Below, one piece after another: positions 17,171 through 25,161 of a DNA stretch of 64,000 nucleotides. Each line of letters starts with the position of its first letter. The first letter of the stretch is position 1. Source of the stretch: an uncultured Eggerthellaceae bacterium (GTDB lineage Bacteria > Actinomycetota > Coriobacteriia > Coriobacteriales > Eggerthellaceae); contig CALBGP010000005.1 of the NCBI GenBank assembly GCA_937892845.1, positions 1-64,000 on the forward strand, read 5' to 3'. The notes under the pieces are model-generated. The model was not told the DNA's origin and searched no databases. It saw only the letters and a program-made list of their open reading frames with translations. Position numbers and translations under genes: made by a program.

Positions 17171-17796
17171 TATGCAAGCACCTCCTCGAGGCGGTTCAGA
17201 GCGTCCATGGTCATGACCAGGACCTTGTTGTCAACGAGTTCCATGGTGTTGGCGTAGGACACGGGCAGCACGTTCACGCGGTCGATGTTGCGGAACGACA
17301 GGTACGTGTTGATGTCGTCGTCGGCGATCACCAGGGTGATGCGGCGGCCTTCGCACTCCAGAGCCTTGAGGCTGGCGACAGCCTGCTTGGTAGAGGGCTT
17401 CTCGAAGTTGAAGCCGTCAACGACCACCAGTTCCTTGTCAGCCAGCTTGGCGGACAGGGCGCTGCGCATAGCCAGCTTGACTTCCTTGTTGTTCACGCGG
17501 AAGGCGTAGGAACGGGGATGGGGACCGAAAACGGTACCGCCGCCGACCCACTGGGGAGCACGGATCGTACCCTGACGAGCGCGGCCGGTGCCCTTCTGGC
17601 GCCAAGGCTTCTTGCCGCCACCGGAAACTTCACCGCGCGTACGGGTGTCATGCGTACCCTGGCGCAGAGCGGCACGGTATGCACGCACGACGGTGTGCAT
17701 CACATGCACGTTCGGCTCGATGCCGAACACAGCAGCGTTGAGGTCGGCCTCCTTGACCTTCTTGCCGCTGGCATCTTTGATTTCAATCTTAGCCAT
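17170..17796 (-). CDS. rplD: 50S ribosomal protein L4
   Basis: The 208-residue protein has the L4 signature GGGKKPWRQKGTGRARQGTIRAPQWVGGGTVFGP in its extended tunnel loop, and the conserved end VNVLPVSYANTMELVDNKVLVMTMDAL. It assembles early on 23S rRNA. In other bacteria L4 also represses its own S10 operon through the leader, but I see no matching leader upstream of rpsJ because fusA lies directly before it. AGGAGA precedes the ATG at 17796. Confidence 0.97.
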   Translation of the reverse strand: MAKIEIKDASGKKVKEADLNAAVFGIEPNVHVMHTVVRAYRAALRQGTHDTRTRGEVSGGGKKPWRQKGTGRARQGTIRAPQWVGGGTVFGPHPRSYAFRVNNKEVKLAMRSALSAKLADKELVVVDGFNFEKPSTKQAVASLKALECEGRRITLVIADDDINTYLSFRNIDRVNVLPVSYANTMELVDNKVLVMTMDALNRLEEVLA

Positions 17797-17829
17797 TGTT
17801 GCTTATCTCCTAAAGACAGGTGAGGTCAA

Positions 17830-18450
17830 TTAAGCCATGCGAACGCGGACGATGGCGTTCTTGCCGCCGGGCACGGAACCCTTCACGAGGATCAGGTTCT
17901 GCTCAGCGTCGACGCGGACCACCTTGAGGTTTTTGGTGGTCACGGTGTCGCAACCCATGTGACCGGGCAGGCGAACGCCCTTGAACACGCGGGAAGGCGT
18001 GGCGCACTGGCCGATGGAGCCGGGAGCGCGATGGAAGTGAGCACCATGGCCGCCCGGGCCGCCAGCGAAGCCGTAGCGCTTCATGACGCCTGCGAAGCCC
18101 TTACCCTTGGAGGTGCCGGTCACGTCGACCTTGGCAACCTCGGCGAAAGCCTCGACGGTGATCTCGTCGCCGATGGAGTACTTGGAAGCGTCAGCCACGC
18201 GGCACTCGCGCAGGTAGCGCACGGGAGCCGTGCCCTGCTTGGCGAAATGGCCGGCCATGGGCTTGTTGACCTTCTTCTCCTTGATGGCGCCGAAGCCCAT
18301 CTGAACAGCTTCGTAGCCATCGGTGGCGGTGGTCTTCACCTGGCAGACCTTGTTGGGTTCTGCCACGATGACGGTAACGGGCACGACATTGTCATTCTCG
18401 TCGAAGATCTGGGTCATGCCGATCTTCTTGCCGTAGATAGCGTTGATCAT
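17830..18450 (-). CDS. rplC: 50S ribosomal protein L3
   Basis: The start is the ATG at 18450, with AAGGAG 11 bases upstream; an upstream in-frame GTG abuts that site and is unlikely. The 206-residue product begins MINAIYGKKIGMTQIFDENDN and contains the L3 hallmark GTSKGKGFAGVMKRYGFAGGPGGHGAHFHRAPGSIG, part of the peptidyl-transferase-proximal loop. The order rpsJ-rplC-rplD-rplW is the conserved first part of the S10 operon. Confidence 0.97.
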   Translation of the reverse strand: MINAIYGKKIGMTQIFDENDNVVPVTVIVAEPNKVCQVKTTATDGYEAVQMGFGAIKEKKVNKPMAGHFAKQGTAPVRYLRECRVADASKYSIGDEITVEAFAEVAKVDVTGTSKGKGFAGVMKRYGFAGGPGGHGAHFHRAPGSIGQCATPSRVFKGVRLPGHMGCDTVTTKNLKVVRVDAEQNLILVKGSVPGGKNAIVRVRMA

Positions 18451-18465
18451 TGTGTCGCACACTCC

Positions 18466-18774
18466 TTACAGCTTGATCTCGATGTCCACACCGGCAGGCA
18501 GGTCGAGGCGCATGAGCGAGTCAACCGTGTTGGGCGTGGGCTCCAAGATGTCGATCAGGCGCTTGTGCGTACGCATCTCGAACTGTTCGCGGGAGTCCTT
18601 GTTGACATGGGGACCGCGAACGACGCAGTACAGGTTGCGCTCGGTGGGCAGGGGAATGGGTCCGGAGACCTTGGCACCGGTCTTCTGGGCGGTGTCGACG
18701 ATGAGCTTGGTGGACTGATCCACGATCTCATGATCGTAGCCCTTCAGGCGGATGCGAATCTTTTGATTAGCCAC
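18466..18774 (-). CDS. rpsJ: 30S ribosomal protein S10 (NusE)
   Basis: The GTG at 18774 is chosen, with GGAGG 8 bases upstream; it gives the expected N-terminus MANQKIRIRLKGYDHEIVDQS and 102 residues. GPIPLPTERNLYCVVRGPHVNKDSREQFEMRTHKRLIDI is highly conserved. S10 assembles the 30S head and also acts as NusE in transcription antitermination. It follows fusA by only 35 bases with no tuf gene between, so the str and S10 groups are fused into one unit. Confidence 0.97.
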   Translation of the reverse strand: MANQKIRIRLKGYDHEIVDQSTKLIVDTAQKTGAKVSGPIPLPTERNLYCVVRGPHVNKDSREQFEMRTHKRLIDILEPTPNTVDSLMRLDLPAGVDIEIKL

Positions 18775-18809
18775 TTTAATATCCTCCAAATGTTACTTGC
18801 GTGCGCTTA

Positions 18810-20936
18810 TTAAGAAGCGCTTCCGCCAGCCTTGCTGATGATTTCTTCGGCAACGTTCTTAGGAACAGCCTCATAGGAATCGAACTGCATGGTGTAGACA
18901 GCACGACCCTGGGTGCCGCTGCGAAGGTCGGTCGCATAGCCGAACATCTCCGACAGAGGAACCTTGGCCTTGATGACCTTGGCATTGCCACGGTCGCCCA
19001 TGCCCTGAATCTGGCCACGGCGGCTGGACAGGTTGCCCATGACGTCGCCCATGTACTCTTCAGGGGTCTCAACCTCGACAGCCATCATGGGCTCGAGGAG
19101 AACGGGGTTGGACTTCTTCAGTGCGTCCTTGATGGCCATGGAGCCTGCAACCTTGAACGCAGCCTCGGAGGAGTCGACGTCGTGGTAGGAGCCATCCACC
19201 AGGTGGACCTTGATGTCCACAACGGGGTAGCCGGCCAAAACGCCATGCTCGAGAGCATCCTGGATACCCTGATCGATAGGCTTGATGTATTCCTTGGGAA
19301 CAACACCGCCGACGATCTCGTTGCAGAACTCGTAACCCTTGCCAGCTTCCTGGGGCTCCATGTTGATGATGGCATGGCCGTACTGGCCGCGACCGCCGGA
19401 CTGGCGGACGAACTTGCCCTCAGCACCCATGACGGGCTTGGTAGCGGTCTCACGGTAAGCAACCTGGGGCTTGCCGACGTTAGCTTCGACCTTGAATTCG
19501 CGAAGCAGACGGTCGACGATGATCTCCAGATGCAGCTCGCCCATACCGGCGATGATGGTCTGACCGGTCTCAGCGTTGGTGGACACGCGGAAAGTCGGGT
19601 CCTCCTCGGCGAGCTTCTGAAGGGCGATGCCCATCTTGTCCTGCTCAGCCTTGGTCTTGGGCTCGACGGCGATGTCGATAACGGGCTCGGCGAACTCCAT
19701 GGACTCCAGGATGACGGGAGCATCTTCAGCGCACAGGGTGTCACCGGTGGAGGTGTCCTTCAGACCCACGACGGCAACGATGTCGCCGGCGGAGCACTGG
19801 TCGATGTCAACACGCTGGTTGGAATGCATCTGCAGCAGACGGCCGATGCGCTCCTTCTTGCCCTTGGAGGCATTGAGCACGTAGGAACCGGAATCAAGGG
19901 TGCCCGAGTAAACGCGCAGGTAGGTCAGCTTACCGACGTAGGGGTCAGTCATGATCTTGAAGGCGAGAGCGGAGAAAGGAGCCTTCTTGTCGGAAGGACG
20001 CTCGCACTCTTCGTCGCTGTCAGGCAGGGTGCCCTTGATGGCAGGAACGTCGATGGGCGACGGCATGTAGTCGACGACGGCGTCGAGCAGTTCCTGGATA
20101 CCCTTGTTCTTGTAGGAGGAACCCACGAACACGGGGTGCAGCTGGCAGGCGATGGTGCCCTTGCGCAGAGCAGCCTTCAGCTCTTCAACCGTAATCTCTT
20201 CCTCCATGATGACCTTCTCCATGAGCTCGTCATCGCAGTCTGCAGCAGCGTCGACGAGTTCCTGGTGACGCAGCTCAGCTTCTTCGGCGAACTCGGCGGG
20301 AATGGCATCGAGGGGCTCGGGGTAGGTCATGCCCTTGTCGTCGGCCTTGAAGTCCCATGCGGTCATGGTAACCAGGTCGATGATGCCCCAGAAGTTATCC
20401 TCAGCGCCCATGGGCATCTGAGCAGCGATCGCGGGAGCATCCAGACGCTCCTTCATGGTGTCGATTGCATGGAAGAAGTCGGCACCGACGCGGTCGTACT
20501 TGTTGATGTAGGCGATACGGGGAACGCCATAGCGGCTGGCCTGGCGCCACACGGTCTCAGACTGAGGCTGAACGCCGGCAACGGCGTCGAAGACAGCGAC
20601 AGCGCCGTCGAGAACGCGCAGGGAGCGCTCGACCTCAGCGGTGAAGTCGACGTGGCCCGGGGTGTCGATGATCTGGAAGCGGTAGGGCTTGCCGTTGGAA
20701 GCGCCACCGGGGTAGTTCCAGAAGCACGTGGTTGCAGCAGCGGTAATGGTAACGCCGCGCTCCTGCTCCTGAACCATCCAGTCCATGGTGGCTGCACCTT
20801 CGTGCACCTCACCGATCTTGTGGGTCTTGCCCGTGTAGTAAAGGATGCGCTCGGTGGTAGTGGTCTTACCGGCATCGATGTGGGCCATGATGCCGATGTT
20901 GCGCGTATCCTTCAGATCGATTTTCTTGTCAGCCAT
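18810..20936 (-). CDS. fusA: elongation factor G
   Basis: This 708-residue translational GTPase drives ribosomal translocation. The G1 motif is AHIDAGKTTTTERILYY, G3 is DTPGHVDF, G4 is INKYDR, and the switch I region reads EQERGVTITAAATTCFW. Domains II-V follow, including the conserved SGGRGQYGHAIINMEP (domain IV) and the C-terminal LRSGTQGRAVYTMQFDSYEAVP. A long open frame on the opposite strand here is a codon-bias artefact. The gene sits between rpsG and rpsJ with short gaps. Confidence 0.98.
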   Translation of the reverse strand: MADKKIDLKDTRNIGIMAHIDAGKTTTTERILYYTGKTHKIGEVHEGAATMDWMVQEQERGVTITAAATTCFWNYPGGASNGKPYRFQIIDTPGHVDFTAEVERSLRVLDGAVAVFDAVAGVQPQSETVWRQASRYGVPRIAYINKYDRVGADFFHAIDTMKERLDAPAIAAQMPMGAEDNFWGIIDLVTMTAWDFKADDKGMTYPEPLDAIPAEFAEEAELRHQELVDAAADCDDELMEKVIMEEEITVEELKAALRKGTIACQLHPVFVGSSYKNKGIQELLDAVVDYMPSPIDVPAIKGTLPDSDEECERPSDKKAPFSALAFKIMTDPYVGKLTYLRVYSGTLDSGSYVLNASKGKKERIGRLLQMHSNQRVDIDQCSAGDIVAVVGLKDTSTGDTLCAEDAPVILESMEFAEPVIDIAVEPKTKAEQDKMGIALQKLAEEDPTFRVSTNAETGQTIIAGMGELHLEIIVDRLLREFKVEANVGKPQVAYRETATKPVMGAEGKFVRQSGGRGQYGHAIINMEPQEAGKGYEFCNEIVGGVVPKEYIKPIDQGIQDALEHGVLAGYPVVDIKVHLVDGSYHDVDSSEAAFKVAGSMAIKDALKKSNPVLLEPMMAVEVETPEEYMGDVMGNLSSRRGQIQGMGDRGNAKVIKAKVPLSEMFGYATDLRSGTQGRAVYTMQFDSYEAVPKNVAEEIISKAGGSAS

Positions 20937-20950
20937 GAGTTGACCCTTCC

Positions 20951-21421
20951 CTACCAGCGATAGTGCGAGAACGCACGGTTGGACTCTGCCATCTTGTAGA
21001 GATCCTCACGCTTCTTCACGGAAGCGCCGGTGTTCTCAGAGGCATCCATGATTTCAGCGGCGAGACGCTGAGCCATGGTGTGCTCCTTGCGCTTGCGGGA
21101 GAAGTCGACGATCCAGCGGATGGCGAGCGTGGTGGCGCGACGGGGATTGACCTCCATGGGAACCTGGTACGTAGCACCACCGACACGCTTGGGCTTAACC
21201 TCGAGCGTGGGTCGGACGTTGTCCATGGCCTTCTTGAAGACGGACAGGGGATCCTGGCCGGTCTTGGCGGCTACGATGTCGAATGCACCGTAGACGATGC
21301 CCTCGGCGGTAGACTTCTTGCCGTCGAGGAGAACCTTGTTGATGAGCTGGGTAACAAGGCGGTTGTTGTACTGAACGTCCGGCTGAACTTCGCGGCGGAC
21401 GGCTGCTGCACGACGCGGCAT
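20951..21421 (-). CDS. rpsG: 30S ribosomal protein S7
   Basis: The ATG at 21421, with AAAGGAG 7 bases before it, gives 156 residues starting MPRRAAAVRREVQPDVQYNN. Characteristic stretches are LINKVLLDGKKSTAEGIVYGAFDIV and GGATYQVPMEVNPRRATTLAIRWIVDFSRKR. S7 binds 16S rRNA at the exit site and organises the head domain. It lies between rpsL and fusA in the standard str order. Confidence 0.97.
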   Translation of the reverse strand: MPRRAAAVRREVQPDVQYNNRLVTQLINKVLLDGKKSTAEGIVYGAFDIVAAKTGQDPLSVFKKAMDNVRPTLEVKPKRVGGATYQVPMEVNPRRATTLAIRWIVDFSRKRKEHTMAQRLAAEIMDASENTGASVKKREDLYKMAESNRAFSHYRW

Positions 21422-21519
21422 ATTTGCTCCTTTGTGTTCTGTGCGCGCTTCGGGGTGACATTGCATCCATTAGGCCGGGGCCATTTGCCCTTCGGGCCCG
21501 CGCGTCTTAATCCTACTTA

Positions 21520-21891
21520 CTATTTGGGGCGCTTGGCACCGTAGCGGCTACGGGCCTGTGCACGGTTGTTGACTGCTGCGCAGTCAAGGGCGGCGCGAAT
21601 GATCTTGTAGCGCACACCGGGGAGGTCCCTAACACGGCCGCCGCGGATAAGCACCATGGAGTGCTCCTGCAGGTTGTGGCCGATGCCAGGGATGTAAGCG
21701 GTCACTTCCGTGCCGTTGACCAAACGGACACGGGCGACCTTACGGAGAGCCGAGTTCGGCTTCTTGGGGGTGGTGGTGTACACACGGGTGCACACGCCGC
21801 GCTTCTGGGGGTTGCCCTTGAGCGCCGGGGTCTTCTTCTTGTCGACCACTTTGGCGCGGCCCTTGCGGACCAGCTGGTTGATAGTAGGCAA
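21520..21891 (-). CDS. rpsL: 30S ribosomal protein S12
   Basis: The start is a TTG at 21891, preceded by AGAAGGAG and giving the universal N-terminus MPTINQLVRKGR and 123 residues; no ATG fits. The decoding-site segments TTPKKPNSALRKVARVRL and GIGHNLQEHSMVLIRGGRVRDLPGVRYKIIRA, where streptomycin-resistance mutations occur in other bacteria, are intact and wild-type in appearance (Lys in TPKKPNS). It is the first gene of the leftward operon, behind a consensus promoter and a leader of about 180 bases. Confidence 0.97.
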   Translation of the reverse strand: MPTINQLVRKGRAKVVDKKKTPALKGNPQKRGVCTRVYTTTPKKPNSALRKVARVRLVNGTEVTAYIPGIGHNLQEHSMVLIRGGRVRDLPGVRYKIIRAALDCAAVNNRAQARSRYGAKRPK

Positions 21892-22020
21892 AGCTTTTCT
21901 CCTTCTTATACCTATTCCTACGGATGCTGCATCATCGCCATGCACGATGCTGCAGCAGATTGCGCGATGCATACGCGGCCGGGTCGTGAGTTCCCGGCGG
22001 GCACAAACCGCTTGTTTCGG

Positions 22021-22069
22021 TGTGTGCTGAGCTCTTGCACACACGAAAACAAACGTCTCCTTGGAGACG
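22021..22069 (-). promoter_or_regulatory. two leader hairpins ahead of rpsL
   Basis: TGTGTGC/GCACACA at 22021-22043 and CGTCTCC/GGAGACG at 22054-22069 form two stems in the 5' leader of the ribosomal operon, just after the expected transcription start. They could stabilise the mRNA or be a target for autoregulation by a ribosomal protein. I do not recognise a known leader family. Confidence 0.45.
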
Positions 22070-22078
22070 CGAGTTGGA

Positions 22079-22107
22079 AATATACCGCCTGAATCAAAAC
22101 GTGTCAA
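22079..22107 (-). promoter_or_regulatory. consensus promoter of the rpsL operon
   Basis: Read leftward, TTGACA, a 17-base spacer and TATATT form a near-perfect housekeeping promoter 188 bases upstream of the rpsL start codon. No other promoter of this quality is seen before rplW. Confidence 0.85.
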
Positions 22108-22447
22108 ACGCCACGCATCCGGGCGTATCCATGCTTGATTCTGCATATATCCCCAGCTCAGACGATAGTTTATGATGTAATTCAGCGTCAGGTTGGCTCA
22201 AATTTGAAAAATTTTTCAAAAAATCATTGACTCTTCGCGCCGCACCGCTTTCCAATCATCGCCCCCAGCGCCGAAAACCCCTAAGAACCATGCCCATTAC
22301 CGCAGCACTCTAGCGTAATGGAGTGTTTTGTGCCACTATACTGCAGGTTTGTCAGAATGCGCTTTGCGCGTTGTGGCGCTGCCGATGTCCGCACCCGCAT
22401 ACCGCGCGGATATCCGAAGCGGCACACATCTTCGAGAAAGGACCGAT
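22108..22447. other. AT-rich divergent intergenic region between rpsL and uraA
   Basis: This stretch holds no gene. It contains a perfect 18-bp palindrome, TTTGAAAAATTTTTCAAA, at 22203-22220. A TTGACT at 22227 has a weak -10 match 18 bases on, and a TATACT at 22337 could serve as a -10 for the permease gene. A CACTC/GAGTG hairpin at about 22306-22326 is followed by TTTT. No known uracil or purine riboswitch is recognised. Confidence 0.4.
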
Positions 22448-23869
22448 GTGACCCAAAAGCCCGTACCCACCATGGGGGCCCAAGACAGCCCCGACGCAAT
22501 CTACGACGCCCGAACGCTCGGTGCGCCGAAAATGGCCGTTTTCGGCCTGCAGCATATGTTCGCCATGTTCGGCGCCACCGTGCTGGTGCCCGTTCTCACC
22601 GGCCTGCCGGTGTCCACCACTCTGCTGTTCGCCGGTCTGGGCACGCTGCTGTTCCACCTTCTTTCCAAGGGCAAGGTCCCGGCGTTCCTGGGATCTTCCT
22701 TCGCCTTCATTGCCGGCTACCAGGCCATAGCCCCCAACGGCGAACCCGAGCTTCTGCCCTACGCCTGCCTGGGCGTCGCGTGCGCAGGCCTTCTGTACCT
22801 GGTTCTTTCCGCCCTGTTCCGCGCTTTCGGGCCCACGCGCGTCATGCGCTTCTTCCCGCCCGTGGTCACCGGCCCCATCGTCATTGCCATCGGCCTGATC
22901 CTGGCAAGCTCCGCCATCGGAAACTGCTCCACCAACTGGCTCATAGCCATCGTGGCCATTGCGACCATCGTCATCTGCAACATCTGGGGCAAAGGCATGA
23001 TCAAGATCATCCCCATCCTGATGGGCGTCATCGTGGCCTACATCGTGGCAGCCGTGGCGGGCGAAGTTGACTTCACCCCCGTGGCCGATGCCGCGTGGAT
23101 CGGTCTTCCCATCTCTTGGAATGCCACCGTCCTCTCCCTTCCCGGCGAGGCATTCAACGCGGGCCTTGCCATCACGGCCATCATCACCATCATGCCGCTG
23201 GCACTGGCAACCATGATCGAGCACATCGGCGACATGTCCGCCATCAGCTCCACCTGCAACCGCAACTACATCGCCGAACCCGGCCTGCATCGCACGCTGC
23301 TCGGCGACGGTCTGGCCACCATCCTGGCCTCGCTGTTCGGCGCTCCGGCCAACACCACCTACGGCGAGAACACCGGCGTGCTTGCCCTGACCCGCGTCTT
23401 CGACCCGCGCGTCATCCGCATTGCCGCATGCTTCGCCATCCTGTTCTCCTTCAGCCCGAAATTCGAAGCGCTCATCGCCGCTATGCCCGCCTGCGTCATC
23501 GGCGGCGTATCCCTCGTGCTCTACGGCATGATCTCCGCTGTGGGCGTCCGCAACCTGGTTGAAAACCACGTCGACTTCACCAAGAGCCGCAACGTGCTGA
23601 TCGCCGCTCTGATTCTGGTCCTCTCCCTTGGCATAGCCTACAGCGCCGCGGGCGGCGTGTCCCTGCCCGTGGGCTCCATGACCATCACGCTCTCCGGCCT
23701 TGCCGTGGGATCGCTCGTGGGCATCGCGCTCAACATCCTGCTGCCCGGCAAGGACGGCGACGGCATCGAGCCTTCCAAGCAGGCCGAAGGCGCAAAGCCC
23801 GAATCCCTCTTCCCTCTTGACGGGCCCCAAAGCTACAAGGACATCGATGCAGAGCAGGCAGCCAAATAG
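22448..23869 (+). CDS. uracil-xanthine permease (NCS2 family)
   Basis: The GTG at 22448 is chosen for the AAAGGA 6 bases upstream; longer frames start inside the promoter region. The 473-residue product has about 14 hydrophobic segments and the NCS2 core: FGLQHMFAMFGATVLVPVLTGLPVSTTLLFAGLGTLLFHLL near the start, then SFAFIAGYQA and PLALATMIEHIGDMSAISSTCNRNYI. GDGLATILASLFGAPANTTYGENTGVLALT is the substrate-site motif (NxxxGE). It imports uracil, or possibly xanthine, by proton symport at the membrane. The last 40 residues are a hydrophilic tail. It is monocistronic and ends in a strong terminator. Confidence 0.92.
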   Translation: MTQKPVPTMGAQDSPDAIYDARTLGAPKMAVFGLQHMFAMFGATVLVPVLTGLPVSTTLLFAGLGTLLFHLLSKGKVPAFLGSSFAFIAGYQAIAPNGEPELLPYACLGVACAGLLYLVLSALFRAFGPTRVMRFFPPVVTGPIVIAIGLILASSAIGNCSTNWLIAIVAIATIVICNIWGKGMIKIIPILMGVIVAYIVAAVAGEVDFTPVADAAWIGLPISWNATVLSLPGEAFNAGLAITAIITIMPLALATMIEHIGDMSAISSTCNRNYIAEPGLHRTLLGDGLATILASLFGAPANTTYGENTGVLALTRVFDPRVIRIAACFAILFSFSPKFEALIAAMPACVIGGVSLVLYGMISAVGVRNLVENHVDFTKSRNVLIAALILVLSLGIAYSAAGGVSLPVGSMTITLSGLAVGSLVGIALNILLPGKDGDGIEPSKQAEGAKPESLFPLDGPQSYKDIDAEQAAK

Positions 23870-23893
23870 TCCCTGCCGCATATCCGTGCATCA

Positions 23894-23928
23894 AAATGGG
23901 CCGCCCTCGGGCGGCCCATTTCTTGTTT
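23894..23928 (+). terminator. bidirectional terminator after the permease gene
   Basis: AAATGGGCCGCC and GGCGGCCCATTT form a perfect 12-bp stem with a 4-base loop, followed by TTTCTTGTTT on the plus strand and AAAA/TTTT context on the other. It can serve both the permease gene and the convergent peptidase gene ending at 23961. Confidence 0.88.
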
Positions 23929-23960
23929 CGAAACGAAGACTGCATTGGAAAACAGGCCGA

Positions 23961-25091
23961 TCAGCAGCTCGCAACCTCGTAGATGATGGCTTCGGCGAAG
24001 CGCGCGCTGTTCTCAAGGTCTTCGAGTTTGATGAATTCGGCGGGCGTATGGAAATTCGTCATGCCGATGGAGACGGTGATGGGCCTCACACCGCGAAGCG
24101 ACAGCAAGTTGGCGTCTGCGCCGCCGCCCGAGATGTGGTGCCCTACCGGCAGGCCCACAGACTGCGCAGCACGTTCGAGCATGGCAACCAGCGGATCGGC
24201 GGCATCGTAGAGCACACCGGGATAGTCGACCGTCCAATCGATTTCCACCGAACCACCAGCCGTGGCGGCAGCCGACTCCATGGATTCGGTGAGCTGCGCC
24301 TTCGCCGCTTCAACCCGGTCTTTGTACAGGGAGCGGCATTCGCCGGAGATGCGGCACGAATCGGAGACGATGTTGACCTCGCGACCGCCCTCTATCAGAC
24401 CGACGTTCGACGTGGTGCGCTTATCAAGCCTGCCGAGGCGCATGCGCGAAATGGCGTCCGCCGCCATGGCGATGGCCGAAACGCCGTTTTCGGGCTCCAC
24501 TCCCGCATGGGCGGCGCGCCCGGTAAACGATGCGGTGAACGTGTAGTGATACGGAGCACCCAAGATGATGGTTCCCGGTGCACCGTCCGCATCGAAGACC
24601 ACGCAGGGCGCATCGGTGGGCTTGCCATCCAGATACAGCGCGTCTTCATCCAGATACTTCGCCCCCAAAAGGCTCAGCTCTTCGCAGGTTGTGAGCAGGA
24701 CGAAGATGGTGGGCAGATCGCGCCCGGATTCAAGCGCGCATCGCACGCCTTCGAAAATGGCCGCGATTCCCGCCTTGTCGTCAGCGCCCAGGACCGTATC
24801 GCCCGCAGAACGGTAGACCCCATCCTCGCACACCGGCTCTACGCCCGCACAAGGTGCCACGCAATCCATATGGGCCGCCAAAACCACCGATCCGGGAAGC
24901 GTGCCTTTACGGCGCGCCACCACATTGCCCGTATCGGAGCCGGTCATTGCAGCCGAAGAATCGAATGCAACGTGGAATCCCAGTTCGGTCAGTTCCCGTG
25001 CGCAGCGGGCGGCCACAGCGCCCTCGTAGCGTGAGAGGCTGTCGATGCGGATAAGCTCTTCGAACAAAGATGTCAGACGCTGGGTTTGCAT
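23961..25091 (-). CDS. M20 family peptidase (peptidase T-like)
   Basis: The ATG at 25091 has AGGAAA 7 bases upstream and starts MQTQRLTSLFEELIRIDSLSRYEG, the usual N-terminus of M20 di/tripeptidases. Of 376 residues, the metal-binding motifs are VVLAAHMDCVAP (His-x-Asp), TVLGADDKAGIAAI (bridging Asp), LLTTCEELSLLG (catalytic Glu and metal Glu) and VVFDADGAPG. The dimerisation domain carries GRAAHAG, and the final metal ligand is in TNFHTPAEFIKLEDL. A zinc-dependent cytoplasmic aminopeptidase acting on short peptides is expected. It trails the proC-C39 pair by 71 bases on the same strand. Confidence 0.9.
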   Translation of the reverse strand: MQTQRLTSLFEELIRIDSLSRYEGAVAARCARELTELGFHVAFDSSAAMTGSDTGNVVARRKGTLPGSVVLAAHMDCVAPCAGVEPVCEDGVYRSAGDTVLGADDKAGIAAIFEGVRCALESGRDLPTIFVLLTTCEELSLLGAKYLDEDALYLDGKPTDAPCVVFDADGAPGTIILGAPYHYTFTASFTGRAAHAGVEPENGVSAIAMAADAISRMRLGRLDKRTTSNVGLIEGGREVNIVSDSCRISGECRSLYKDRVEAAKAQLTESMESAAATAGGSVEIDWTVDYPGVLYDAADPLVAMLERAAQSVGLPVGHHISGGGADANLLSLRGVRPITVSIGMTNFHTPAEFIKLEDLENSARFAEAIIYEVASC

Positions 25092-25161
25092 CAGGTTTCC
25101 TTTCGCGGGCCGCTTCCATCCGACGGAGCAGGGCCCGAAGCTGCACCGCCGGCAATATGCG

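Noticed and set aside
18801..20963. A 720-codon open frame antisense to fusA
   Set aside because: It mirrors the elongation factor G gene exactly, has no ribosome-binding site and reads as low-complexity Val/Asp/Gly/His sequence produced by codon bias.
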